Below, piece after piece: positions 37,797-47,517 of a stretch of 64,000 nt of DNA. The position numbers and the translations under genes were made by a program. Numbering within the stretch: the stretch's first letter is position 1; every line of letters begins with the position of its first letter. The DNA comes from Stenopsyche tienmushanensis. Its lineage: Eukaryota > Arthropoda > Insecta > Trichoptera > Stenopsychidae. A model generated the notes under the pieces. It did no database searches. It was not told the origin of the DNA and saw only the letters and a program-made list of their open reading frames with translations. The stretch spans positions 310,001-374,000 of the forward strand of contig WACJ01000124.1 in NCBI GenBank assembly GCA_008973525.1, written 5' to 3'.

Positions 37797-37835
37797 GTAC
37801 TCTCGATTATCCAGGTGCGGATTATTCAGTTTGTT
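37797..37835 (+). repeat. left-terminus fragment of a Tigger-like element
   Basis: After an A in a TA-like context the sequence reads GTGTACTCTCGATTATCCAG, then GTGCGGATTATTCAG, matching the Tigger-style terminal and subterminal repeats at 32.66 and 26.3 kb. No matching right end was found downstream. Confidence 0.5.
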
Positions 37836-40270
37836 ATTATTGATTCTTTAAGCATAAAAACGATGTATATAGAAATAATTGATTGCGAATTGAATATTCT
37901 AAAAACCTGATCATATTATAATCCGATGTCACCATATCGGATGAATACAGAGGATGTGATAAAACTTTTCAATTTAATTCCTGGATGTCCTTGCGGTATA
38001 GGGATTACAAAATATGACTATTTATATCGGCATTTTTCTTTGTGCATTTCTAATAATTCTGCCATGAGCAATTTAAGCGCAAATAAAAATAATTTTCAGG
38101 ATTAGACCGATTTTATGAGTTATAATCAATGCATTTTTTCAGCATGACTACGCGTTTTCAATAACGATTTTAGTGTCGTTCGAAGATAATTAATATGGAA
38201 CTCAAAGAAAATTTATGTTTATTATATAAATGCAATTCAAAGGGTTCTATATAGGGGGTCTATGGCTTTCCAATTTTCAAAAAATCAGACATGCTTCCAT
38301 TTGTTGATTTAAGCTATTGGAATCAGATGTGAATTTTGTAAGTCGAATGCTTGATGTGGATTTTGCTGCAAAATCCTTTAAGTTCAAACTAGAAAAATAA
38401 ATTATTAAAATAATACGAAATTGCATATTTAGAATCAATGAATGGCGGTGTAAGAGTTGAAATTTGAAATAACAGACTTGGTATGTAAAACTGGACGTTT
38501 TAAACCCCGTCAGCTATGGACGAGCGGCAGAATAGATCGTGAGGCGATGATGGAAAAACTGGGTAGTTTACATTCTGATCTAGTTAATATGACTAGTTAG
38601 AACTCAAACCTTATCATTTGATTCTGGGCAAAGTGTGAGAACTTGATTCGATAGGACTCACTCGCCGAGGCGATAATTCCGCATGACGCAAATTCTATAC
38701 ATTATTCCCGGGTAAATTATCTAACTGATTTCCTTCGATATGCGTCGAAAGCATTAGCTTCGTAAGAGTCCAATGCGATATTCTTTTTAGCGGACAATAT
38801 CGAGGCTCGGATAAAAAGCAGGAATTTGTGGAAACGTCGACGGATGGAATACCTCTAAATGAAGCGAGTGAGGTCATTACTGCGCAATGGACGTCAACTA
38901 GGAAGATACAAAGTATGCAGCGGACCATTTCATATTACGCCGAAGGAATCATATATCGCAATATAAACATCCAGTTATTTTGAAATAACATCACGTTCCG
39001 AAGATATCGGATCGCAACGGCGTCACTCTGGTCTCGTTTCGAAAATCCTTCTGCAAAGGCAAATATTTACTTTTCGAGAGCCTTTTCATACCCGCTTCTT
39101 CCGTGTGCATGTGCGTGTAAAATATACAAACACGACGATAACGAGTTTTTCGTGAGAACACTCGGTGGAATTATTTCCTCTTCTAGACGATAAATGCAGT
39201 TTCTTAGATATTGTCGTATCAAATCGTTTATTTATTCTTCGACGCGTATTGTTCGAGCGGTAATAAGACGAGATCCATGACTGCGGGTGCAAAAAATAAA
39301 GTTCCAAGATGTCTGAAACGATACCGGAGATATGATGAGTAAGAGACCCGAGGATCGATCCTCAGAAGTCGCGGCGTAGAAAAAACGGGATCAGAAAGAC
39401 AACATTTCAACGTGATATTCGCTCCGAGTAAACTGCGACTTTAAAAATAGTCGTTAAAGCACCTTGTTCTCGAATAAATACATTTTTATACAATAAATCC
39501 GCTCAAAAACTATACTTTATGCACCGAAAAAATACACGCTTACAAATAATCGCAATTATAAATTAAATACAATCGTGAACAATCATTTTTCAATAGAAGT
39601 TATTGGAAATTTGATGTATTTCAGCGCAACTTGTTTGCGATACGATCAAAGGATTTTTTGTTATTCCCCCCCCCCCCCCATGAATTATTTAATTTAAAAA
39701 TAAATATAAAGTTATTTTTTTGTAATATTGCCAAAAATAATATGACTGTCTGTTTATTTTAAAGGCAAAATCACGAATAACATATAATGGACCAGGAATT
39801 GCATCTATATTTTAAAGCAGTGAATGTCCACAAAACCACAAGAATAAGTTCAGGTCATGATTTATGAATATAGTTGAGAGCTTTCGAATGCTTTCAATTA
39901 TCCAATAAATGACTAAAAATCTGCTTAGAATCAAATCAAGATATCGAGTGCGGGATAAATTTAAATTCTGCACGTTACACTTCTTCGAATGAGTACTTGT
40001 GGCCGTATATCCAATTTTCTTTTTTTGGAATCATTGAAGCGGTCATTACGCGCAAAAGTCGAATAAGCGATCGAAAGTAGATTCCGATCACGACTGGAAC
40101 ATATTTAATAAATCCAACAAAGCCAGATTAAGATATTGCGATCGCGTACCAGATTCCTAATAAAAGCTCCCTATCTGCGCCGATAATTATGCGGGTCATG
40201 GGGAAAAAAATTGATGCGACAATTAAAATTCGCCAGATGTTTAGTTTGTTTATGGGCAGCGTGTAGCATA
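37836..40270. other. noncoding stretch with an island at 38.64-39.42 kb
   Basis: No supported gene. The 780-bp island has open frames of 60-77 codons on the minus strand without domains. A 14-nt C run is at 39,666-39,679. The remainder is A+T-rich. Confidence 0.4.
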
Positions 40271-40705
40271 GTAAGGGTTTACGATACGTTACGTTTGTAA
40301 CGAGTGGCGGGTTTTACTACTAGTAGCCCGGGCGTGCGTACAAGCCGCAGCCTTTTAAGGACGCGTACGCGAGGGCAGGATTCCTCGCGAGGACATACTC
40401 CTCAACATCCAACCACAATAACCACCGGACCGCAGGGATGCTACCGGACTGCAAAAAATAATTCCATCGCAACGAAAACAAACATTTTTTTCCGTCTCGA
40501 TCGAATCGCATTCGAAGCGCGTGGACATCGTGCCCTGTGCGCTTTGCTACCCCTACGATACGACGACGGCGGGTTCCATATCGGCAGCCGAAAAGGAGGC
40601 TCAAATTCGAGCACGTCCCGCGACGGTTTCTTCGGGAAACTATTTTGGTATTGTTCGTAAAGTTGGCGCATGTCAATGCAGAATGCAGCTCGAAATCGAA
40701 TGCAG
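40271..40705 (+). other. CpG-rich island ending in a consensus splice donor; possible 5' exon
   Basis: This is one of the most G+C- and CpG-rich segments of the window and is open in several frames on both strands (118 codons plus at 40,304; 118 and 138 codons minus), as CpG-rich DNA often is. On the plus strand it ends at GAATGCAG|GTGAGCAG, a near-perfect 5' splice site at 40,705/40,706. The frame leading into that donor reads ISAAEKEAQIRARPATVSSG then NYFGIVRKVGACQCRMQLE, with no in-frame ATG that I can defend. On the minus strand TATTTTTTGCAG at about 40,450 resembles a 3' splice site. It could be a 5' untranslated exon and promoter, or a regulatory island. No protein family is recognised. 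Confidence 0.3.
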
Positions 40706-41149
40706 GTGAGCAGTGCTTCGTCCCTGCGTCGGGATGACAATAATAAATACGTAAAAGGTTGAAGGCTGCACTCGATCGAAGATTTACTTTGGACGGTTAA
40801 TATGGTGACCGCGGCGGCAGCATACCAGAGGAGACGTCTGCGCACGTAGCCCATCAAACCAGATCAAATATCCGAGGAGCCTGACAATGCAGTGACGGCC
40901 CTGCACCGAATAAATACACAAATAAACTATTTTGCAATCATAACATGATTTTGTAACCAATAATGTTCATATCAAAAGAAGCAATGAGATTGACACGAAA
41001 AAATAGTTTGATACTCCTGAAAGACACAAATTCTTAAAGTAGTATTAAAGTTGCAAATCTAGCTTGAAATAAATAAACTAATATAGCCTCCGCAAGGAAA
41101 ATACTTTGATCATTAATTTCTTGGTCCAAAAAATTCAATCCAAAATGCT
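40706..41149. other. short noncoding stretch
   Basis: The G+C-rich island fades by about 40,930. A+T-rich DNA without features follows. Confidence 0.5.
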
Positions 41150-41213
41150 TATCATCATCATCATAGTGCAGCCACAAACAGTCCACTGCATAACTATGGG
41201 CTTCTTCAATATA
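41150..41213 (-). mobile_element. RTE-like/SINE 3' tail, copy 2
   Basis: The minus strand reads ATTGAAGAAGCCCATAG, TGCAGTGGACTGTTTGTGG, then CTGCACTATGATGATGATGA. This is the same 3' end as copies 1 and 3, here with a clear (ATG)n tail. Upstream sequence differs from the other copies, so each is independently 5'-truncated to under about 80 bp. Confidence 0.65.
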
Positions 41214-41804
41214 CATTCACAGGAAGGGGTTACATCCAATTCGTCTTACATACATTCAACTCGTTCGCTTGATATTGAAGGTAGCATGACCTCCGAATTT
41301 TATTTAGAACGCTCACAAAAAGGGCTTTCTGTAGTACAAAAAGGTCCCCCCTTTTTCTCGTGGGGGCGCTGCCGGACTGGGGTGAAGTCCTACGTGACGC
41401 AAAAATGCATCTCGAATTTGCTCCTACACCAAATGCTTATCAGTAAGTTTGAATTAAATGTTCTGATCATATTCAATTTTATACTCGGGGGAAAAATATG
41501 ATTTATGATAACAAGCATCCGATATGTGGTTTCTCTACATGAGATTTATCTAGGGAAATCATTGGTTGTAAATATGAATACGTCCAATCTCCCAAATTCA
41601 TTAATATAATGACATTTTTTTTCGCAATCTAAATTTGAATCCAAACTAGAATTGCTAGTAGCTGAAAGATAGATGAAAATTACAAAAACATATTTATTAT
41701 GTGTAATATGACTCAAACCACAGATGAAAGTAGCCGTCTAAGATGATGTAGAAAATATCATACTTGGCCTGCAGATATATATTTAACATAAGGGTTGTCT
41801 GGAG
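41214..41804. other. noncoding stretch
   Basis: A 131-codon plus frame (41,106-41,501) runs across the RTE-like tail and on to 41.5 kb without any domain, so I regard it as chance. Around 41,342-41,372 a C run and a G run (TCCCCCC...GTGGGGGC) could form a stem. Otherwise featureless. Confidence 0.35.
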
Positions 41805-42566
41805 TAGGGGTCCCAAATATTCGTAAAATCAATTATTCGAATATCGAATGTGAAATTGGTAAAATATTCGAATATTCGAGTATTCGAATATTTTATATAT
41901 GTAGACGAGGGTGATTCAAATATAAACCGGATTTTTTCATTAGTGTTATTATATAAAAATATAAATGGAGCATCTTATTTTTCTATAAAGTTCCCTTCAT
42001 TAAAAATAAATTTATTCCCTCAGGAAGGAAGGTTCTTAATCCCATCACACAAAGAGGGCGAGAAGTATCATCTTCTGTTGCGCAACGCGTTTTCTCGTAG
42101 ACAAAGGCTAGAAATCAAGTGAAATTTTGAAGGTTTTTGGTTTCAGCGAAATCAAAAGGATCAGAATTTTATTTACTTTTAGCAATACATATTTCTAAAA
42201 AAAAGTGCATTGAACGTTCTACTTTTAAGCTTGACCGTAATTTCATTTTTATTGAGCCTGCTGTTGAAAAAACCCTCTCAGTTGTCATTGAGTTTGGTTT
42301 TATCGACAGTATCTAAAATATCACCCTTTTTTTGGCATGACCCGATATTTTTGAATCGTTTTTTAATAAACTTTACACAAATTCAATAAACTTGACACTT
42401 TTTTGCATTTCTTTGTTGCTATTTCGATTGGCAGAAGAACATCGAGCAATTTTCTTAAAAAATATATAACGAATAATATTCGATTAATTTTACAAATATT
42501 CGAATATACGAATATTGGAAAACGGGCAAATATATTCGAATATCGAATATTCGATTGGGACCCCTA
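41805..42566. mobile_element. nonautonomous hAT element (MITE), 762 bp, complete with 8-bp target duplication
   Basis: Perfect 12-bp terminal inverted repeats, TAGGGGTCCCAA and TTGGGACCCCTA, are flanked by identical 8-bp direct repeats GTCTGGAG (41,797-41,804 and 42,567-42,574), the hallmark of hAT transposition. Long subterminal regions are built of TATTCGAA/TTCGAATA words, giving each end a strong hairpin-forming array. The interior has one 90-codon plus frame (41,850-42,122) with no transposase motif. The intact duplication and ends suggest relatively recent insertion compared with the other elements here. A solo right end of the same family lies at 55,698-55,729. Confidence 0.9.
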
Positions 42567-42574
42567 GTCTGGAG

Positions 42575-44050
42575 CTATTTCCAGAACACCAATTTCGGGA
42601 TATTTTATAATTTATACATACAAGTCGATGATTCACATTAAATCATGAAAATTGAATGAATGAGCTCATTTTAAAAAAATAGTTTCAATAAATCCTCATA
42701 AGTCATCTAATGTAGCATTAAAATATGCTTTCTATGCATAATCATCAGCCGACATTGAACGTATTGCTATGCCTCCTCTACGTAATATGTTAACTTTATT
42801 TAATTGGTTGAAAAATTTTTGAGATGGCCGTAAAAAAGCTCCTTGATATATTCATCCAGGTTTTCCAGATTCACAAATAAAACTCAGAGATCGTACTGTC
42901 TTCAATATTAAGCATATGAAGATACGTATTTATGACACAGACGATATGGACGTGATCTTTTACTATGAATAGATATGAAGAGTTGCGTTATAATGATCAA
43001 TCTTGTTTAATGAAAGCATTCATATTAATTTCTGCAAATTTTGGTCGTATCAGCATTTTGGATAATTGATGTTCTTCTATGAAATTTAAAAGTCAGCGAA
43101 GCCGATATTTGTAGTAAATTGAAAGGGCGAAGCAGTGGATGGGAGGCATTGCACTGGCAAGAGATGGAAACAAGCGGGCCCCATCATTATTCTTGAGGGA
43201 GTATTGTGTATTGGCTACCGATGGCCGGACTGCACGGCGCGGTGCAACAATAAAAACACGTTGAAATGGTACTTTGTCCGCGGGATGCAGCGCATGTCCC
43301 GTATAATGAGCGACGTCAATAGTCGCGAGCGCACCGCCGACCACCTGTTACCACCTTTGCACCCCCAACCCCCATCCACCCACGCCGAACAACCAAATGC
43401 TCCCCGACAACCATCCAAAAAACGAGATATTATCTTTTTATGGCAGAATTTAAGCTTTATTACCGTCAAAATTATGCCGAAACAGGTCCTGATTGATCCC
43501 CAACGGTGCATAAATATTGTCAACACTTCCATGTTAATTATCGAATGAGTCCGACCGTTTTTGCGGCGCAATTAGCGATTCCTTAATTGTCCCGAAGTTC
43601 CGACGATGTCCGACCGGGATGACCGTTTCTCTGGAATTGAGTCTTTGACTTTTTCCAAGACTAGTCGGCTCCGCGGGTAGGCTCAGCTTCGCCTAATATC
43701 TTATGTATTTTATTCGGAAATTCTGCCGCGACAATAGAAGGGGAACGCCCGAGGACTTGTGATCGAACATTTTTTTCTGAGACCGCAATCCTGGAATTTC
43801 GAAGAAACAATACAGGAAGGCACGCAGCGATAGAATCGACCGACTCGCAGCACAATTAAAACAGTAGAATTAAATCAATTAATCTTTATCATTAAAATAC
43901 ATCCAAAATGAGCACTATTTTTGTTACTTTTTGATTACAACCTATTAAAAAAAATTGAAAACATGATAAAAATATCAATGCCAATCTAGTAGGCTTTAAT
44001 TCTTCATAAAATTATATTGATCATCGATCAATAATGCCGAGATTCCAATA
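42575..44050. other. noncoding stretch with an island at 43.1-43.86 kb
   Basis: No supported gene. The island is open on both strands (137 codons plus at 43,135-43,548; 118 codons minus at 43,215-43,571). The plus frame ends in a C-rich Pro/His stretch and has no domain. Mutual overlap on opposite strands argues against either being translated. It is a strong candidate for a conserved regulatory block. Confidence 0.4.
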
Positions 44051-44461
44051 CACTCGGGCCTCATATAACACGGCTTTATACAACACGACCACTTTAAATT
44101 CCTGCTGGAAAAATCTGTGGCTAGAAGTAGTCTCTGGAAAAAATGTTTTACTGAATTTTTTAATGCTAAAATAAGAAATTCTCCAGAGTTCTCTGATGAT
44201 GGAAACTCACAACAGATCTCGAAAAATAATAAAACATGATGAATTAATGGTATATTATATGTTATTAAAGGTTTTTTTCTTCAATTAATTTCGTAAATGT
44301 ACATGTGTTTATTTAAAAAAAAAAAATACATACTTATATAAACTATCTTCGATATTTTCTTGGAACGCAAGCCCTAATTTTGTATGAACTTCAAACCTTG
44401 TATAACACACAATATGATGTTTTTGCGGAACCATATAGCCGTGTTATACGAGGCCCGAGTG
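44051..44461. mobile_element. Tigger-style MITE with long inverted repeats and TA target (411 bp)
   Basis: The left end is CACTCGGGCCTCATATAACA. The complement of the right end is CACTCGGGCCTCGTATAACA. The match continues through CGGCT with one mismatch in about 25 bp. TA dinucleotides flank both ends (44,049-44,050 and 44,462-44,463). The interior is A+T-rich and noncoding. Its terminal layout resembles the pogo/Tigger group but its sequence is distinct from the elements at 15.7 and 29.5 kb, so it is another family. Confidence 0.75.
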
Positions 44462-44463
44462 TA

Positions 44464-46543
44464 TTTATAACCCATTTATTGCGGACGAATTAATGTCACT
44501 CTAATTCGACATTCGATTTTTTTCTAAATCTTATTTTAAAAAAATATGTAAAAATTGATTAACATACATATTTAATTTAAAAAAAACGCGATAATAGACG
44601 CAGTAGGCGATTTTTTTACACATTCACCTTCCTTGTTAAGCTATGATTCTTAAAACAAATAAGATATTATTTTTATAAGTATAATTGCAATCGTATTTAA
44701 ACAATCCTAAGCGTTTAATAAATTTAAATATTTGAATTCTTACAACATGGTTTTGTCCTATAATGTAACTTAAGTAGATAGGCCACCATGAATCTATCGA
44801 ATTTATGAAGGAATGAAAGCGTTTTAAGATTTTGAAGTCGAAGCAAATTTACTGAAAAATCACATCTAGATTTACAGATAGAAACTATGAAGTTATTGCA
44901 TAATTGATTCTTAAAATCATAAAAGCTCCTTATGACGAAATTACAAAAGGGAAAATATAAGATTTTTGTCTATAAGTCTATAAAAATTTAAATGAAGGAT
45001 CTTTTAATTAGATTATTCATTTGGTATCATATTTTTTCCATCTAACCCTTCGATAGACAAACAGTACGTATGCATTAAAGGTATGGTCTAAATAGACTAA
45101 TACACTCGGTATTTGATATAGCAATACTTTACATATTGTCACAGTATTCCGAAGCAATCGGACACATTTACAATAGTTCATATTTCACGTTTCTAAGCTG
45201 AAACATGGTTTATAGAAAAAAATGTGCAATTATGGCAAGTCAGACTAAAATAAATGAATCCATACGAAATAAATATAATAGAAGAAACGACGAGTTTCGC
45301 TTTATAATGGAGCATTTAGAATACGGCTTCATCTTCAACAAGGTTGAAATTTAACGCCAACGTGGATTAGTCATACCGAGAAATTTTGCATTCGCAGCAA
45401 ATTTGCATAAGATTTAGAGTTGACATTATAAAAAAAACGTGATTCATACCGTCAGAAACGAAAAAAATCCGTCATTAAAACGGCACAATAAAAAATTGCA
45501 CATTTTCGAGGAGATTTGATATCCGAGCCCCCTTTTGCAGAGCCGTGACAATGCGTTGCAATAAAATGCGGCGCATTACGGGTGCACAAAAAACAGCGGG
45601 CGCCAACAAATGGTCGGGCCGCCTGCCGGCCGCTGCCCCCGCTTGGCATTCTATGACGCGCCCCGATCACACAATTAAATTGAATTATTGAAATTTTAAT
45701 ATGGGACATTCGCAAGAAAAAATGTCGGGAGTCGAATCTCGCCGCGGCCGGACATGAGTTTCTCGTATGGGACATATGTTTTGTGGCCGGCCCGAAATAT
45801 GGCTTATAAGCCGCACCGCGTTATGCTCCGACAGACAGATGCTCCTCGTTTTTCGTTACATATTTCCTGAGATGTCATTTTAATGGATTCAAAAAGAATG
45901 GTATGGGAAGATGCCTCATAACATTATACTTTTCATAATTCATGTTACGGCGGATCTAACGCTGGAGACCGCCAAATGCCTGCCAAAAGATTCGAACAAA
46001 TCAACGACGATCCCATCTGCATAATTAAATCTCAACAAAATCATATTTTTTTCCTATTGATTAAAACGCATTGTTTCGTATGCTAATGGGAGATGTTCAT
46101 ATCGCAAATGAATGCACACAAACGCGCATCGAGCGAAGAACACAAATCGCAGAAAATATTCAAGACACGAAATCGCAACATCGCAATTCTTCATATATAT
46201 AAATTATACAAGTTATGACATATTTCTTTGATAGAAATATACAATGAGATTGAGACATTATTCACTCCTCATCCTTATGCAGCGAACCATCATCGATATA
46301 TTTTAATCACATACACAAAAAATAATTCGAATCGCTGCATTCGTATTAAAACAGTTATTAATCATAAACTATAACGAACACAAAAAAAAACCTCATCATC
46401 CGGAATCAATGCGGTTTGCTAATCAACCTTCGTTTTAATACACAACTCAATATTGGAGGAAATATGCGATTTCAATTTGAATCTAGTTTTATTCAAATAT
46501 GAATTGAAAAGAAATCAATTCGAGCATTGATAATTTGAAACAA
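44464..46543. other. noncoding stretch with an island at 45.29-45.83 kb
   Basis: No supported gene. The island contains homeodomain-type ATTA cores, a 12-bp palindrome GGCTTATAAGCC (45,801-45,812) with a TATAA core, and G+C-rich DNA around 45,590-45,660. A 107-codon minus frame (45,452-45,775) has no domain. It is a candidate regulatory block; the palindrome could also act as a TATA-like element. Confidence 0.35.
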
Positions 46544-46564
46544 GCAGTAACTGTCTAATCTATG

Positions 46565-46588
46565 TATATATATATATATATATATATA
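46565..46588. repeat. TA dinucleotide microsatellite
   Basis: About twelve TA units lie inside hAT copy 2, where the sister copy at 54.6 kb has only a short interrupted run. The tract therefore expanded after insertion. Confidence 0.85.
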
Positions 46589-46833
46589 CATTACATATAT
46601 GTTTTTCAAATAGTTATATTAACCTATCCCCACCGGTGATGTATTTACTACACCTCGACTCTAATAATGGAAATATCGATATGAAATATAATAGATACGG
46701 GGTTTACAATTTTTGTATTCATCCGTAATATAATTACCAATCACATCAAAATATTATATCATGTAAGTATTCATCTGCAGTGACGGAAATAAATAATTTG
46801 TCTGGAAATCGGGAACTTTGCGAGTTTTAGTCC

Positions 46834-47118
46834 GTGTCTCAGCAAAAAGGAATTTTATCAATCAAATTGATGGTGTCATACGAAAATGGAGGCTCACGCG
46901 ATCATCAACTCGAACTAGCATTTAAATATTTGATGACGATACGTCCAACGAGTGTAGAGGTTGAGAGTGAATTTTCAGCAGCAAGTTGTCTGGCTTTCAA
47001 AATCAGGTCCAGACTAAATGACGAAATACTCGATGCTTTGATGTTACTTCGGGCATATTTTCAAAATAATATTTCAAAAAAAGGATTGTCAATTGAAGAA
47101 ATTTTGGCTCGGAATTGA
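46834..47118 (+). CDS. hAT transposase C-terminal dimerisation region (fragment, 95 codons with stop)
   Basis: An open frame without stops runs from about 46,831 to the TGA at 47,118. It has no ATG at its start, and a possible 3' splice site (TGTGTCTCAG) lies just before KGILSI, so it is best read as the last exon of a hAT transposase. LELAFKYLMTIRPTSVEVES and FSAASC are followed by RSRLNDEILDALMLLRAYF, the Dimer_Tnp_hAT signature (Y-L-x-I...TSV..E..FS...R.RL). The usual ER.FS is changed to ESEFS. The end (EEILARN) runs into the terminal repeat. No DDE catalytic region or BED finger is present, so it cannot transpose DNA, but a translated product could in principle still dimerise. Function is unproven. 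Confidence 0.7.
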   Translation: MSQQKGILSIKLMVSYENGGSRDHQLELAFKYLMTIRPTSVEVESEFSAASCLAFKIRSRLNDEILDALMLLRAYFQNNISKKGLSIEEILARN

Positions 47119-47159
47119 ATTCCCTAATTAATTAAGTTAATTATAGCAAGCCTTTTTTT

Positions 47160-47370
47160 TCAATTCATAGCATACAACAGCGAAAAATAATTTGCTCAGA
47201 GCTTCCATTGTTAATAGGGGTTGTTTTTATATTGTTTGCTTAAGATAAACGCTCCAGCTGTTGATCAAACACTGATAAAAGAAAGATGTGCAATTTGATC
47301 AACAAATGAAACACAACTGACCATCATTATTCATTAATAAAACGCCCTTTTATCTGAGTGCCCCCATAAC
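47160..47370 (-). mobile_element. 5' end fragment of the mariner family found at 58.7 and 63.9 kb
   Basis: The complement starts GGGGGCACTCAGATAAAAGG and continues through GGTCAGTTGTGTTTCATTTG, TTGATCAAATTGCAC, a CAGCTGGAGC block and AAAACAACCCCTATT, all shared in order with 58,676-58,880. It stops at the start of the transposase frame (GCTGTTGTATGC). It abuts the right end of hAT copy 2. Confidence 0.75.
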
Positions 47371-47460
47371 GAAGTTATGCAAATAACTCATAGATATATC
47401 AAACGCACGAGGAGGTGAATATTTGATAAAGACGAGACTGATATAGCCCTTTTCTATTCA

Positions 47461-47517
47461 TGGATATTGAAGAAGCTTTTATCCTGCAGTGGCTACTTGT
47501 GGCTGCACTATGATGAA
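47461..47517 (+). mobile_element. RTE-like/SINE 3' tail, copy 3
   Basis: ATTGAAGAAGCTTTTATCC, TGCAGTGGCTACTTGTGGC and TGCACTATGATGA align with copies 1 and 2. Only the 3' end is present. Confidence 0.6.

Larger units (their letters stand above)
46544..47126 (+). mobile_element. hAT deletion derivative, copy 2 (5'-truncated)
   Basis: From GCAGTAACTGTCTAATC to the right terminus ATTGAATTCCCTA (ending 47,126) this matches the complete copy at 54.4 kb. It contains an expanded TA microsatellite at 46,565-46,588. The left terminal repeat and about 220 bp next to it are absent. The coding remnant is listed separately. Confidence 0.8.

Noticed and set aside
40304..40857. Three overlapping frames of 118-138 codons on both strands as genes
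   Set aside because: Mutually exclusive frames in a CpG-rich block, where stop codons are rare in every frame. The plus-strand ones lack a defensible ATG. Kept only as an island with a possible splice donor.
41850..42122. 90-codon frame inside the hAT MITE as a passenger gene
   Set aside because: It begins in the repetitive TTCGAA array of the terminus and shows no motif.
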